From Gymnothorax reevesii (taxonomy: Eukaryota > Chordata > Actinopteri > Anguilliformes > Muraenidae): a stretch of 64,000 nucleotides of DNA. Shown piece after piece: positions 25,401 to 38,200 of the stretch. The notes under the pieces were generated by a model, which did no database searches, was not told the DNA's origin, and was given only the letters and a program-made list of their open reading frames with translations. The position numbers were made by a program, and so were the translations under genes. Numbering within the stretch: the stretch's first letter is position 1; the number at the start of each line of letters is the position of its first letter. The stretch covers positions 38,085,430 through 38,149,429 of the forward strand of contig CM056588.1 of NCBI GenBank assembly GCA_029721435.1, written 5' to 3'.

Positions 25401-28400
25401 AACTCAGATGATATGCTTGTGCCATTTGGCACCCTGGGAGTAAAAGAGTTAATTATGTTTCCCCCTGGAGGGAGAGGGGAAACATATTGTTTTAGGCTCA
25501 GTTCCCGTTCCCGTTCGTGTTCCCACTTCTTTCCTGGACCATTTCGATGATCTTAACAAAACTTTGCATACTTACTACTCAGGTCCTGAAGTGGTGCCTT
25601 TTGGTGCCTGTCTGTCTGTCCATCTGTCTATCTGTCCGGATGATCAATTTTTGTCCGGAGCATAACTCCTAAACCGTTTGCATGATCTTAACTAAACTCA
25701 CAGGGTTGCTGTGGATTAATTTCAATCAATCACGATTAAATATCATTCATTTTTAATCTATATTAATCATGTTTCACTTTGCATGAGCAGAGAGACTCAA
25801 GAAAGAAGGGAATATATATGCACTTAACCCCTTTGCGTAGAAGCCAAATCTGGCTCTTTAGGTGTTACCTTACTTAAGGCTTTATAATTCAAGATTGCAG
25901 CTTCACAGACAGGAAAAAATGAATTAACAGTCAAAGCATTCACCCTGCAATGAAAAGCTAACAGTTCCAAATTCTCAGCTCACAACCTTCCTACACCTTA
26001 TAAGGAACAACTAAAACTCAATAACTCAGTAATATCTGAATTCTGAGATACAGTGTCCTCCATAATTATTGGCACCCCTGGTTAAGATGTGTTAAAAGCC
26101 TTAAAATAAATTCAATTTTTATTGCAGAAGCATATTCTCACACTGAAAATTGTAGAAAAATGTAACCTTCAACTCAAGTGAATTTTAAGGGAAAAAAATC
26201 CCTGACTAAGAAATAATTATCTTTCATAAAATCGCCTGTTCCACAATTATTGGTACCCCTAACAATTCCTAGGAATTAAATGTAATTGAAGTATTTCTGT
26301 CTTTTCTACAGTAGTTTACAAAGTTTATCAGAGTGTCTAGGAACATTTAATTAGTAATTCATCACTTCCTGTTTCCCTGGGGTATAAATATGACGTGACA
26401 CAGAGGCCATTTCTCTCATCCGCTCCTCAACATGGGAAAGACAGAGGAACACACCATTCAAGTCAGGCAGATGTGTGTCGACCTTCACAAGTCAGGCAAT
26501 AGCTACAAGGAAATAGCCACTCGCCTGCACCTGCCCATATCTACTGTCAGAGGAATCATTAAGAAGTTTAAAACAACTGGAACAGTGGTAAACAAGCCTG
26601 GACAAGGACGCAAGGTTATTTTGCCACCACGCATAGTGAGGAGGATGGTAAGAGAAATAAAAAGTTCTCCATAGCTCACTGTTAAAGAATTGCTGCAAAT
26701 GGTAGCATCTTGGGGTCACAAAGTCTCCAAAACAACCATCAGGTGCTATCTACATGCCAACAAGCTGTTTGGGAGGCATGCACGGAAAAAACCTTTTCTC
26801 CCTCTCAATCATAAACGCAAACGTCTGGAGTTTGCTAAGCAGTACTGGCACTTTTTGGCAACAAACTTACTAAGTGGGTCTGGCGGAACACAAAAGATGA
26901 CTATGCAGAAAAGCACCTCATGCCTACTGTTTCTCTTCCAGAGGCCCTGGGAACCTTGTTAGGGTGCATGGCATCATGAACGCTTTGAAATACAAGGACA
27001 TTTTAAATCAAAATCTGGTGGCCTCTGCCCGAAAGCTGAAGATGGGTCGTCACTGGGTCTTTCAGCAAGATAATGACCCTAAACATGTGGCCAAATCTAC
27101 ACAGAAATGGTTCACCAGACACAGAATCAAGCTCCTCCCATGGCCATCTCAGTCCCTAGACCTCAAACCCATTGAAAACCTGTGGAGTGAGCTGAAGAGG
27201 AGAGTGCAGACGAGAGGACCCAGGTCACTGGATGATTTAGAGAGATTGTGCAAAGAGGAATGGTCGAAGATCCCTCTTTCTGTATTCTCCCATCTTGTGA
27301 AACATTATAGGAGAAGATTAGGTGCTGTTTTGTTGGCAAAAGGGGGTTGTACAAAGTATTATGGCCCGGTCCCACTGCACTTACGGATGCAAAGAGGATG
27401 TAAAATGTAAAAAAATCTTGCCATCCATTGGAAAACGCTATGCATCCGTTGTGTAGTCATTGCATACGTGTTTCATTCGCTCTATCCATCCTGCATCCGT
27501 CCAGTGTGATTTCATCCGTGCAAAAAGTTTTGAGCTGCACAAAACTTTTAGAACGGATGAACTTACCGCCGTGTACGATGTAAATCCTCGACATATACGA
27601 GCAACAAACGTTCTATGTCCGTTGTGATCCGTTAAACGTCTGCTGTATCCTCTCTGCATCCTCTGGGCATCCTCGCAACTCACATCTGCTGCAGCTGAAA
27701 ACGGAAAGAGGGAGGAAAGATAAGTTACATGGATCGTCTGTACATCGTTAGTAGCATGGAAATAGAAAGGATGTAAGCGTATGCATCTCGTATTTAAAGT
27801 ATTCAAAACGGACAAAGCGCTTCATCCGCTATGCGTCCGCTTCGCAATTATCCCCGGTAACCCCTTCGGAGCTGTCATCCACTTCCGCTTTCATAAGCTA
27901 GGCTTCCTATGAACATGCGTTTATCATCCCCGCTACATACTACCCACGTCCGTTCTTTTCCGTTCTGTTTTCGCAAATTTTGTCCATTTCTGGGGCTGAT
28001 GAAAACAGATGGAGCCATCCCCGAAATTTTGCTCGTCCGCTGTGTCCTTTTTGCATATGTTTTGTGTCTATCGGCCAGTGGGACCGGGCCTTTAACATCA
28101 GGGGTGCCAATAATTGTGGCACACATGATTTGATATAAAAGAATTATTTCTTAATGTGGGATTTTTTTTCCCACTGAATAAATGCACTCGAATTGAAGGT
28201 TGGATTTTCCTCTTTTTTCATTGTGGTCCTATATTATTTAGAAAAAAAACTTATTAGAAGCTAAAGAACACATCTTAACCAGGGATGCCAATAATTATGG
28301 AGGGCGCTGTATATCTTATTTTAATAGAACAGACATTTCACTTTCAGGAAAAATCAAACAATATATCGAGGGCTGACTGCAATAAACAATAGTGTCCAAT

Positions 28401-31400
28401 GTAAAACATCTGGACATAACTGTTTATTGCAGTCAGCCCTCGATATGCTTCCCGAGATTCAACAGATTGTGTTCCAGGTCGGCTTGCTCGTGAATATTCA
28501 ATAACTGATCTGGGGTTACCATCTAGTGATCGAGACCTGTAACTGCATGGTTAAATTTGCTGTCCATGCCCGCGAGCGTCTTTAGCGTCTTCCAGACCGA
28601 GTTGCTTGGTTCTGCTGGATCAACTGCCCATATCCGCATGCGCAACGGTAACGCTACTTGGACAAACTGCCCGAAATGCAACGTTTCAGGGATTTTGAGT
28701 CATTCTGCGCTGCAGATGGATTAATTGCGTTAAAATTTTTAACCAGATTAATAATGATGATGGATTAATCCGGGTTAACACGTTAATTTTGACAGCCCTA
28801 CTTTGAATACTTACTGCTCAAGTCCTGCTGTGGTGCCTTTGCATATGTGCCTGTCTGGTTTCTGGTCAGGCCCAAGGGGAAAAAAGAAAGTCATGAAAAA
28901 TAGCGATTGGATGGAGCCCAATGAAATGAGCTCAGTGTCTCATCAGGCAGTTGTGACCCCTGCTGGTCCATCTAACCATACCAACGCAGCTGCTAATGTG
29001 ACATCTTTCCTGGTTATCTGTCCCAGCTCACCTTCAAGATCATGTTAGCACAGTAGAACAACTGTTAGTCGGCATCTCACGTTTCAGGAGGGCAAAATAG
29101 CTTTAAATAGTATTACATAACATGACAGAGTGGCAAGATTGGGCTTTACAGCCCAACAAAGCATGTTGCTTTGCTACCACATTCTGAAGTATACTGAACA
29201 CCTTAATCACACCCTAGTCTCAGTGGTACCAAATAAGCAGATTTGAAGGATGTAATTAGGCATTCGCTGTTGGCAGGTAATGGGGGAGATATTTGTAATG
29301 TGAAAAAGTTGATTGTTGCTGCTTGTGTTTGGAGCCAATCAGAATAAAACATTCTAAATGACACCTTGGTCACTTTGTTTATTTGTCTGTCTAAACCCTT
29401 GGTCTCCAGGGTGCGTCAGCTAACTGGTGGAACCATCGGCACTTCCAGCACCATGCAAAACCCAACATCTTCAGCAAAGACCCTGATGTCAACATGGTCC
29501 ACACCTTTGTGTTAGGAAAGACCCAGCCTGTGGAGGTGTGTCCCTCAGGGACACCACAGTGATGTGTGCCAATCACAACAGAGCGCCGCCACAGCAATAT
29601 GTGTCAATCACAACACATCTGTGCCTCAGTGATATGTGCCAGTGACAAGACTGCTCTATCACAGTGATACTGTATGTGCCAATCACAACACCGCTACACT
29701 GCACCGATATTTGCCAGTTACATCAGAGCTACACCACTGTGATATGGGCCAATCGTGACACAATTACACCTCAGCAATCTCTGACAATTCCAATACTGCT
29801 ACACTACAGCAATATGGGCCAATCATAAGACAGATACACTGTAGCAATATGTGCCAATAACATCACAGCTGCCCCACGGCTATATGTGCCTGTCACAACT
29901 CAGCTGCACTACAGTGATATCTGCCAATCACAATAGTGCTACATCCCAGCAATATGGGCCAATCACAACACAGTTACACCAAAGCGATATGGGCCAATCA
30001 CAACACAACTACACCACAGCAAGATATGTCAATCACAACACAGCTACTCCACAGCAATGTGGGCCAATCATGACACAGATACCCCACAGTAATATGTACC
30101 AATCACAACACGACTGCAATACAGCGATATGTGCCCACCACAATACAGACACCCCTCAGTGATAAGTGCCAATCACAACACAGCCATATCAGCCAATCAC
30201 AACATAGATATGTGCAAATCAAAAAAGTGATATGCTGCTGGGATACAGAAATATTGGTGGATGCTAACCATATGGGCCAACCAAAAAAAAAAAAAACAGC
30301 AAACAAATACTTTACATTTGGGACAAAGCTTTTTATATTTAGTTCAGTGCTATGGTCTTTTTCTCAGCTGGGCAGACAGTGTCATTTTTACAAATCAGCA
30401 ATGTTACAGCTGTATAATGAATAACAATGTTACTAATTAAGAAAAAGACCTCCTTTCATTGATTTAGATACACTCCAGCAGCCATACAGCCAAGACAAAT
30501 TTCATGTGCAGAGACCTGCTCATTTTGTCACCTCTTGAAGAGAGGGGCGACATGCCGCAGAAATAAGCCAATGTGCTATCTGTCAGTTTGCTGAAAATAA
30601 CCAGTGACGGTTTTTGTCTAAAACCATATCTGTCTCCCGTCTGTAGTCAGGTGATTGAAAACTGCATTCTTGTATTTGCTGATTTTTGGCTCATGTTCTG
30701 ATGAACAAATGCACTGGAATATTCAGGAGGGGGGCACTGCTGTTGTGATTATCTGTGTCCTCAGATGACCTGTGTGTATTTACCCCTCCACCTTTCAGTA
30801 CGGAGTAAAGAAGCTGAAATATCTGCCCTACCATCACCAGCATCAGTACTTCTTCCTGAGTGAGTGTTAACATCACAATATTAAAATGCAAATTTTAACC
30901 TTCCAAAGAAGGAAAACCCTCATTAAAGCACCACTCGTCCAAAGACAGCTTATGAACACCCTATTTGTGATGAGGCCAATTGTGAAATGTAAAAATTTGA
31001 ATTTGAGCCTAAGTGAGCGGAGTGGTAGAAAGGGTAACCGATGCCATTTCAAGTCACATGGGATATTTCATGGGAGCGGCATGGTTCACATTTTAAAAGG
31101 AGTGATGACTGAAATGTTGCATTTCATGTCACTTATTGTTTCCATGCTGAAATCAATTAGAAGATAGCGTCACAATACAGTCTTCATTTTGTATGTGGCT
31201 TTGTTGGCATTTATATTCTTCTGATCCCATCAGTCCTGAGTCTATGTGAAAAATGCATGCGGCAGAAATTAGGTCCATGCGTGAAATTGTTGCCCCAGAT
31301 GGTGTAGGTTTTGTTTAGTGAGATAATATACGCATTGCCTTACAACTTCGTAAAAATTAAACCCTCATTGGGTCTCGTTCATGAAATGTGAGCAGAACGA

Positions 31401-32170
31401 ATTTGTGTGTAAACTGTTCACAGACGGAAATTTTCGTGCATCTCCGCATTCATCAAAATTTAGTAGCTCCGATCTTTTTGTTGCTACTAACTAAATCTAC
31501 ACTTGCTGACCACATGTACTGCTTGTGTAAATTTAAGAATGCACATGAATAGTACTTGTCACTATTGAAAAGTACAATTTTAATTCATATTGCACTCTGA
31601 TATGTACACAATACACAGATGTATTTTAAACACGTGATATAGCCTAAACATGACGAACGATGAAAAATAAAACGCATGTAGTTAAATTTGTTGGCAATAA
31701 GCAGGTTTAAGATCCAGATTAGGTTCATGATTGTGAATTAGCCGCTGTAGTACTTTGTGGTGCAGAAAAACAGGTTTTATCAAGAATGACACTTGCGACC
31801 TTTTGTTATTCATGGGACGAGTTGAGACTGTGAGCCTTCTCCGCCTGTGGCTGATCTATTTGTGTGTGTGTGTGTGTGTGTGTTCTTGTACTTGCTACAA
31901 AGTGAGAACTAAAAACCGTTCTTTTCCTACAGAGTGGGGACATTTTTGGGAAGTGAGGACATTTTGGCCGGTCCTCACAACTACAAAGGCTAATTGTGAC
32001 TTATTGGTTAAGGTTAGGAGTAAGGTTATAATTAGGGATGGGTTAAGGTTAGGGTAAGGGTTTGGGTTAGGCATACATTGCTTATTGTTAAGATTAGGGA
32101 AAGGCTGTAGAGACAGAGGAAGAATGAATGGAAGTCAATATAATGTCCTCACTAAGTTATAAGTACAAGG

Positions 32171-32222
<52 letters not shown>

Positions 32223-35200
32223 CCTAATGCGTCTCTTTGCCTCTGGTTTCATGTCAAATCATTTACGTTTCACCTCGGACATGATTCTTTGGACTACAGA
32301 GACAACATTAATGGCATCTGCCACCTCCCTCCTGGCCTTTGCTGTCCCTGTCACACCACTGCTAACAGATGAAAATAAAATGTTTTTCTTGACTCCACTT
32401 CATCCAAAATTATTTCTATCTCCGCTTTAGAATAATTCATTTTTCTTTCTCTCTCTTTCTTTGTTTGCGCCATGACTGACAGGTCTACTGGATGCATCTA
32501 CACCTCCTTATATGGTGGTCATTGGCAATTCATGGGCGGGATTTATGCTAGTAGCTGATTACCGGAAGCGCGCTGTCAATTTACGATGGATTGGAATTCA
32601 TGATCATACACTCAAGTTTACAATCAGATCTGAGTTTCCCGCGGCGTTCATGAATCCGGAGTAGGTTTTTAGTAGCGTAGGCTTCTATGTGCAAATCTAT
32701 GCACAGATTTAGTAACATTTCACGAATGAGACCCATTGTCCTTAAATTGCTAATTTTGCCGATAAGCTGTCACAAAAAAAAAAAATTAACGAGAAGCATG
32801 CACAGTTTTTCAACAAGCTGATGATCTGAGACCAGTTGGTGATGTATTTTGGTATTTTTTTAAGCTTAGCATGGTGATGGCAACATTCACCTTTTAAGGT
32901 TTTAGTGGCTTTAATTTCTAAAGAGGTTTAGCTTGCTCGGCCACATTAGCACAATAAACAAAACAGTAATGCTTCCCATGCCTTTATTTTATTATGGACC
33001 TTAATTTAGCTGATTTTCAATGACCCTGTTCATTTTTCTCTGACAGTGGGTCGTTTGAACTGGGACTAAAATAATGCTAGCGTAGTCGCATACAAATTTA
33101 CATCATATTGTGACTATACAGATGAATGATTAGAAGATTATGAAGACTATAACCATGATGATCGCATCATTAAAATTAACTGTTATCTCTTTCTTCATGC
33201 CATGGGGCTGTCATTCTCTCTCTCTGACACTGTCTCTCCCCCCCTCCCTCTCTCTCAGTTGGACCACCGCTGCTGATACCGGTGTACTTCCACATCCAGA
33301 TCATGCACACAATGTTCTCTCGGCGAGACTGGGTGGTGAGTGCGTCCTCACAGGCAGATCCTTGACATTGCTGAGGCCTCACTCCAATCACTTTTTTTTA
33401 CACTCCTATCTTTCCTTCTTATGCCTGATCCGCCCAATTAATTGAGGCCCACCATAATTCTTATCAAATGAGTTACAAATAAGGTATGACTCTTAGCAAT
33501 GACAAGGCCCCAGAAGTGACTCTAAGAATCATCCCCAGCAGTGAATCAGAATCAAGGCTCCAGCAGTGAGCCAGAATCAAGGCCCCAAAGTAAATAGAAA
33601 AATCAAGGACGTAGCAGCGAATCTAAGAATCAAGGTTCCACTGTGAGTCTAAGAATTAAAGCCCCTCAGTGAGTCAATGAATCAGGCCCTTAGCACTGAA
33701 TCAAAGAAGACCTCAGTAGTGAAATCTGAGATTCACAACCTCAGCAGTGAATCTACAATTAAGGCCCTAGCTGCAATTGTGGGAATGGAGGAGATTAGTC
33801 AAGTGAACTGAAGCACATCTGAGTGGATGCTGTTCCTTTCACAGTTCCACCCTTTTTTTCCCTGTTCAGGACCTCGCCTGGTCAATGACGTACTACCTGC
33901 GGTACTTCTCATGCTATGTGCCCTTCTATGGACTTTTTGGGTCTGTTGCGCTCATCAGCTTTGTTAGGTACGTTTGCAATGTCTTATCCGCGCACTATTT
34001 TGCCCAGTCCAATTTACAGACGTTGATTATCAACTACCATTGTTGAAAGAGTAAAATCTGTTCATGATGGTTGAGACAAATTTTCCTGCGTGTCTCCAGG
34101 TTTCTGGAGAGCCACTGGTTTGTGTGGGTGACCCAAATGAACCACATCCCCATGGAGATTGACCATGAGAAGCACCAGGATTGGTTGACCATGCAGGTAC
34201 TGTTCTTTAACTCCTCCCAGGCCTGGCTTTTTGAATTTTCCATTTTCAATGGAAAAGCTAATAGATCTTTGAGTCGACCACAGCAATGTTACAGCAGAAA
34301 TGGCATCAGTTGGAACTCCTGTGTGGTCCTCTGTCCGTCAGCTTATGGCCACCTGCAACATTGAGCAGTCCTTCTTCAACGACTGGTTCAGCGGACACCT
34401 CAACTTCCAGATTGAGCACCAGTAAGTTAGTCATTTAAAACATTTGAAATACAACCCCAACTCAGGAAAAATTTGGGACGGTATGGAAATGCACATAAAA
34501 ACAGAAGGCAGTGATTCCTAAATTTACTTTGGCTTGTATTTCATTGCAGACAGGATGAAGAAGAGAAATTTTTACGTTTTTTTTTTCTTGTCAATTTAAT
34601 TGCCTCCACCCAACAAAGTTGGAGGAGGTTATGCGGTCATTACTGTTTGTCTGTTGGTTGGTTTGTTCGTTTGTTTCTCAGCAAGATTACGCAAAAAGAT
34701 ATGGATGGATTTTCCTCAAATTTGATGGAATGATTAAGTATTTTTCAAGGAAGAGGTGATTCGATTTTGGGAGGTCAAGGTCAAAAGTCAAGGTCAAGGG
34801 CATGCAAAAGGTCAAAAACGCATTAAAAACATATTTGAGCAAAGACTACAGGACTGCATAAACACAGAGATTGCTAGCTAACACTGGTAAAAATAACACT
34901 GAGTACATTGGCGGAGGTACTTGCGCTCTCTGAGCGCAGCTCATTTTATTTGTAAATATACATCCATTCATGTGAAGCCTGCTATAGATTCCTAAAAAGT
35001 TGGCACTGGGGCAATTTAGGACTAGTAAGTAGGTTTAAATGTATTTTTTAATGCAATGTGATTCTAAACATCTGATATCAGCTGGTGACTGCAATAATTA
35101 TTTTGCAGAAAAACAGGATCCAACAAAGGCCTAGTCCTTCAGGAGCAAAGGTGGGCAGAGGATCACCACTATGCCCACAAATGCAAAAGAAAATCAGGTT

Positions 35201-38200
35201 TAAAAGAAAAAAACAATGTTCCTCAAAGAAATTAGAGGGGTTTGGAAATTTTACCATCTGTGGTACATAATATAATTAAATGATTCAAGGCAGCTAGAGG
35301 AATTTCAATGCATAAATGACAAGACCACCAGCCTAGGCTGAATACCCATGATGTACAATCATTTAGACGGCACTGCTCCCAAGAGTTGTTGTTTACCTAT
35401 AGGTGGTATGACCACATTGGCTCAAGATTACTACAGTATGTAGTTACATCCACAAACAGCAGATAAAACTTTACTGTTAAAAAAGGAAGGTTTACTTAGA
35501 GTATTCAGAAGCGCTGTCGACATCTCTGGGCTCGGAGACATCGGGGACCTTCTTACAGTTAAAATGAGTATTTTTGCTATAAAAACCAGTATTTTCAGGT
35601 CTTTTTTGGGCAGAAACAGACAGAGTGTGCTCCTGGTTAAAGAAAAAACAAAGCATCCAGACTACCTCTTGCAACAAGTCAAAAAGCCATGGTCTATTAT
35701 GGCATGGGATTATGTCAGTACCTTTGCCTAAGGGTAAATTGTTCTTTTCTGTAAGCCCCGTTAGTTCTGACAAGTGCACAGATTTTTGGGCAAAATATGC
35801 TACCTTCAAGATGACTATTTTCCCCAAGGATGCTCATGGATATTTTCACTCAGCATAACTCAACACAATGCAATGATTGCTATGCCTCCGACTGCCATAG
35901 CTTTATACCCCCTATAAGCAACTGCTCTGCACCCACATAAAACTAACCTTATCTGATCTAGACAATTGACTCGAAAACCTCAAACAACTAATCATTTCAG
36001 CTACCCTTTGTGGGAAGTCACCATGTCTGATTTGGTGAAAATCCCTCCTCCTTCAGTAGATATAGCTCAGACAAGACATTTTTTGTGGACAGTGTGATAG
36101 ACACATGTATGGACAGCCAACCGGAAAACAGTATTCCTCCTGCCCACTGTGTGTGAGGGAGGCATAACTTGACAGTGCAAAATTGCTCTCTGGCTGCATG
36201 TTAAAGGCATGGTGCATTAAAAAAGAGGAGGCAGGTGCTAACCTGGCCTGCCTGCTGTCCCATTTTGTTCTACAAAAGAGAACATATGGAGCATGTTGAA
36301 ATGGAGAATGCGACAAGAAACCCCATACTGTGGCACACCTTGCAACTTGTATGCTGGGAGACTGGGACAAAATTAGCCCTGAAACGCTTAACAAACATTA
36401 AGGGACTGAAGACTCCAAGTGATTACGGGTAGTTTTGGCAAGGTTTGGCAATATTACTCAGTGGTAAATAGTAATGAAAATAAAGACTGTCCCAACTTTT
36501 TTTTTTTTTTAATATGTGGCCAGAATCAAAAATGTGTTTATTTTGAAAAAAAATCTATAAAAGTCAAGTAGTGAAATGCTGTTGTGTTGATTTCAACATA
36601 CGAGTCAAACAACTCTCAAACCGCTGTCTTCAGTTGTAACATACCTTCCCAACTTCCTGATTTGGGGGTCGCAAATATATATTGATTCACATTTAAGGAC
36701 AACCATATTAAAGCAAAAACAACACTCATAGTCAAAAATCAATGACAATTCTGAAAAAAAAAAACAGTACTGTCATTGAAAAAACAGATTTGAGTGGCAA
36801 AATGAGAGTGATCCACAAATTTGATGAACTACACTTAAAGATAGAATGATTGCATGTTCTTAAATTAATAGTTTTTTGAACAGACTGGTAAGGAATGGGT
36901 GTGTTTGTTCCTGCTCAGAGGTGGACAGAGAGGGGTTTGGTTTATGTATGTTTATATGTGTGTTCTTGAGGGAGATTGGGAGTTGGCGTGTCTAGCGTAG
37001 GTGTGTTATGTGAAGGAGGGAGGCTATTCCTTCTTGTGTGTGTGCGTTTGTGTGTCTTCTGTTTCTATGTAAATGTCGGTGTGTGAGAGGGAGAGAGAAT
37101 CGGTGTGACTGATGTCCTCTCACCTTCCCCAGTCTGTTTCCCACAATGCCTCGGCATAACTACTGCCGTGTGGCGCCGCTGGTCCGCCAGTTATGTCAGA
37201 GGCATGGCATCCCCTACCAAGTGAAGACTTTGTGGGAAGGTTTCAGAGACGTTGTCGGGTAAGATAAACTCCCACATGGAAACAATGTCAGTTCTGCATT
37301 GTGAGAGATCTGACTCATCTTCTATCCTTTCTGAGCCCCGGTTGACACAAAAAGTAACGTTTCACAGAATGTGCCAGAACCATGGGCTTCTCTGCCATCA
37401 TCCTGAAATGACATTAGGCCCTCTGGCTTTTAATTTTCATTTCAAATTAGCAACTGGCTAAGATCAAGAATTACAATCAACTGCTGATCCTTTAAACCCT
37501 TTGCTACATCAAAACGCAGCAGAACTTATGGCACTCCAGGGACAGAGCAGGGGCCCCAAGTTGACACTGTCACTGTCCAGGGCCAGGGTTGGGGACCCCA
37601 CCAAGCACTGAAGTTAAATGGTAACCAATCCATGTGTTTATGAAGCGTCCAAAAGTGCAAACCCATTTGCCTGCATCAGCATTGAGATTAAACAAATTAT
37701 AGTTTATATATAGCATATGTCATTTGTAGTTTATAGTATAAACATAGTTAAATATAGTGCTAAGTGTTTCAGCACGGTGGTGCAATGGGTAGCACTGCTG
37801 CCTCACAGCAAGAAGGTTGTGGGTTCGAATTAGACCAGGAAGCCTTTCTGTGTGGAGTTTGCATGCTCTCCCTGAGTTTGCCTGGGTTTTCTCCTGGTAC
37901 TTCAGTTTCCTCCCACAGTCCAAAGACATGCATGCTAGGCTAATTGGTGACACCATGTTGCCCTTTAGTTTGAACGATTGTGCGTTGGAATGAGATACCT
38001 GAAAAATCACCAAAAGTGTTGTTAAGCAATTAAGAATCAATCAATCAACACTGCTATTCTCAGCTGATGTCACACCTATTGAGAGGGCCCATTTCAATCA
38101 CAGATACCTTCCTGATTACTGTTTGTGATGGTGAATGTTTCTCGTTCCTTAGCTCTCTCCGGGAGTCTGGAGATCTGTGGCTGGATGCGTACCTACACAA

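Larger units (their letters stand above)
26051..28309 (+). mobile_element. Tc1-like transposon, inactive, carrying a nested MITE
   Basis: Ends CAGTGTCCTCCATAATTATT and the inverse of CAGCGCCCTCCATAATTATT, inside a TA duplication (26049-26050, 28310-28311). Subterminal repeats of ccacaattattggyacccct show the IR/DR plan. It lies in fads2 intron 4. Confidence 0.93.
25701..28800. mobile_element. DNA element with GTTAAT-rich ends, split by Tc1
   Basis: Left end cagggttgctgtggattaat, right end cgttaattttgacagcccta, roughly inverted. Less its Tc1 insertion (26051-28309) it is about 840 bases. It contains a perfect 26-base inverted repeat (28363-28388 against 28421-28446) beginning atatcgagggctgactgcaa. 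Confidence 0.55.

Noticed and set aside
27438..27815. 125-codon minus-strand frame as a transposase
   Set aside because: No catalytic or DNA-binding motif; it lies in the non-coding core of a Harbinger-like MITE.
31980..32075. Interstitial telomere
   Set aside because: The GGTTAAGG/GGTTAGGG phrases are irregular and belong to a dispersed repeat also seen near 39700.
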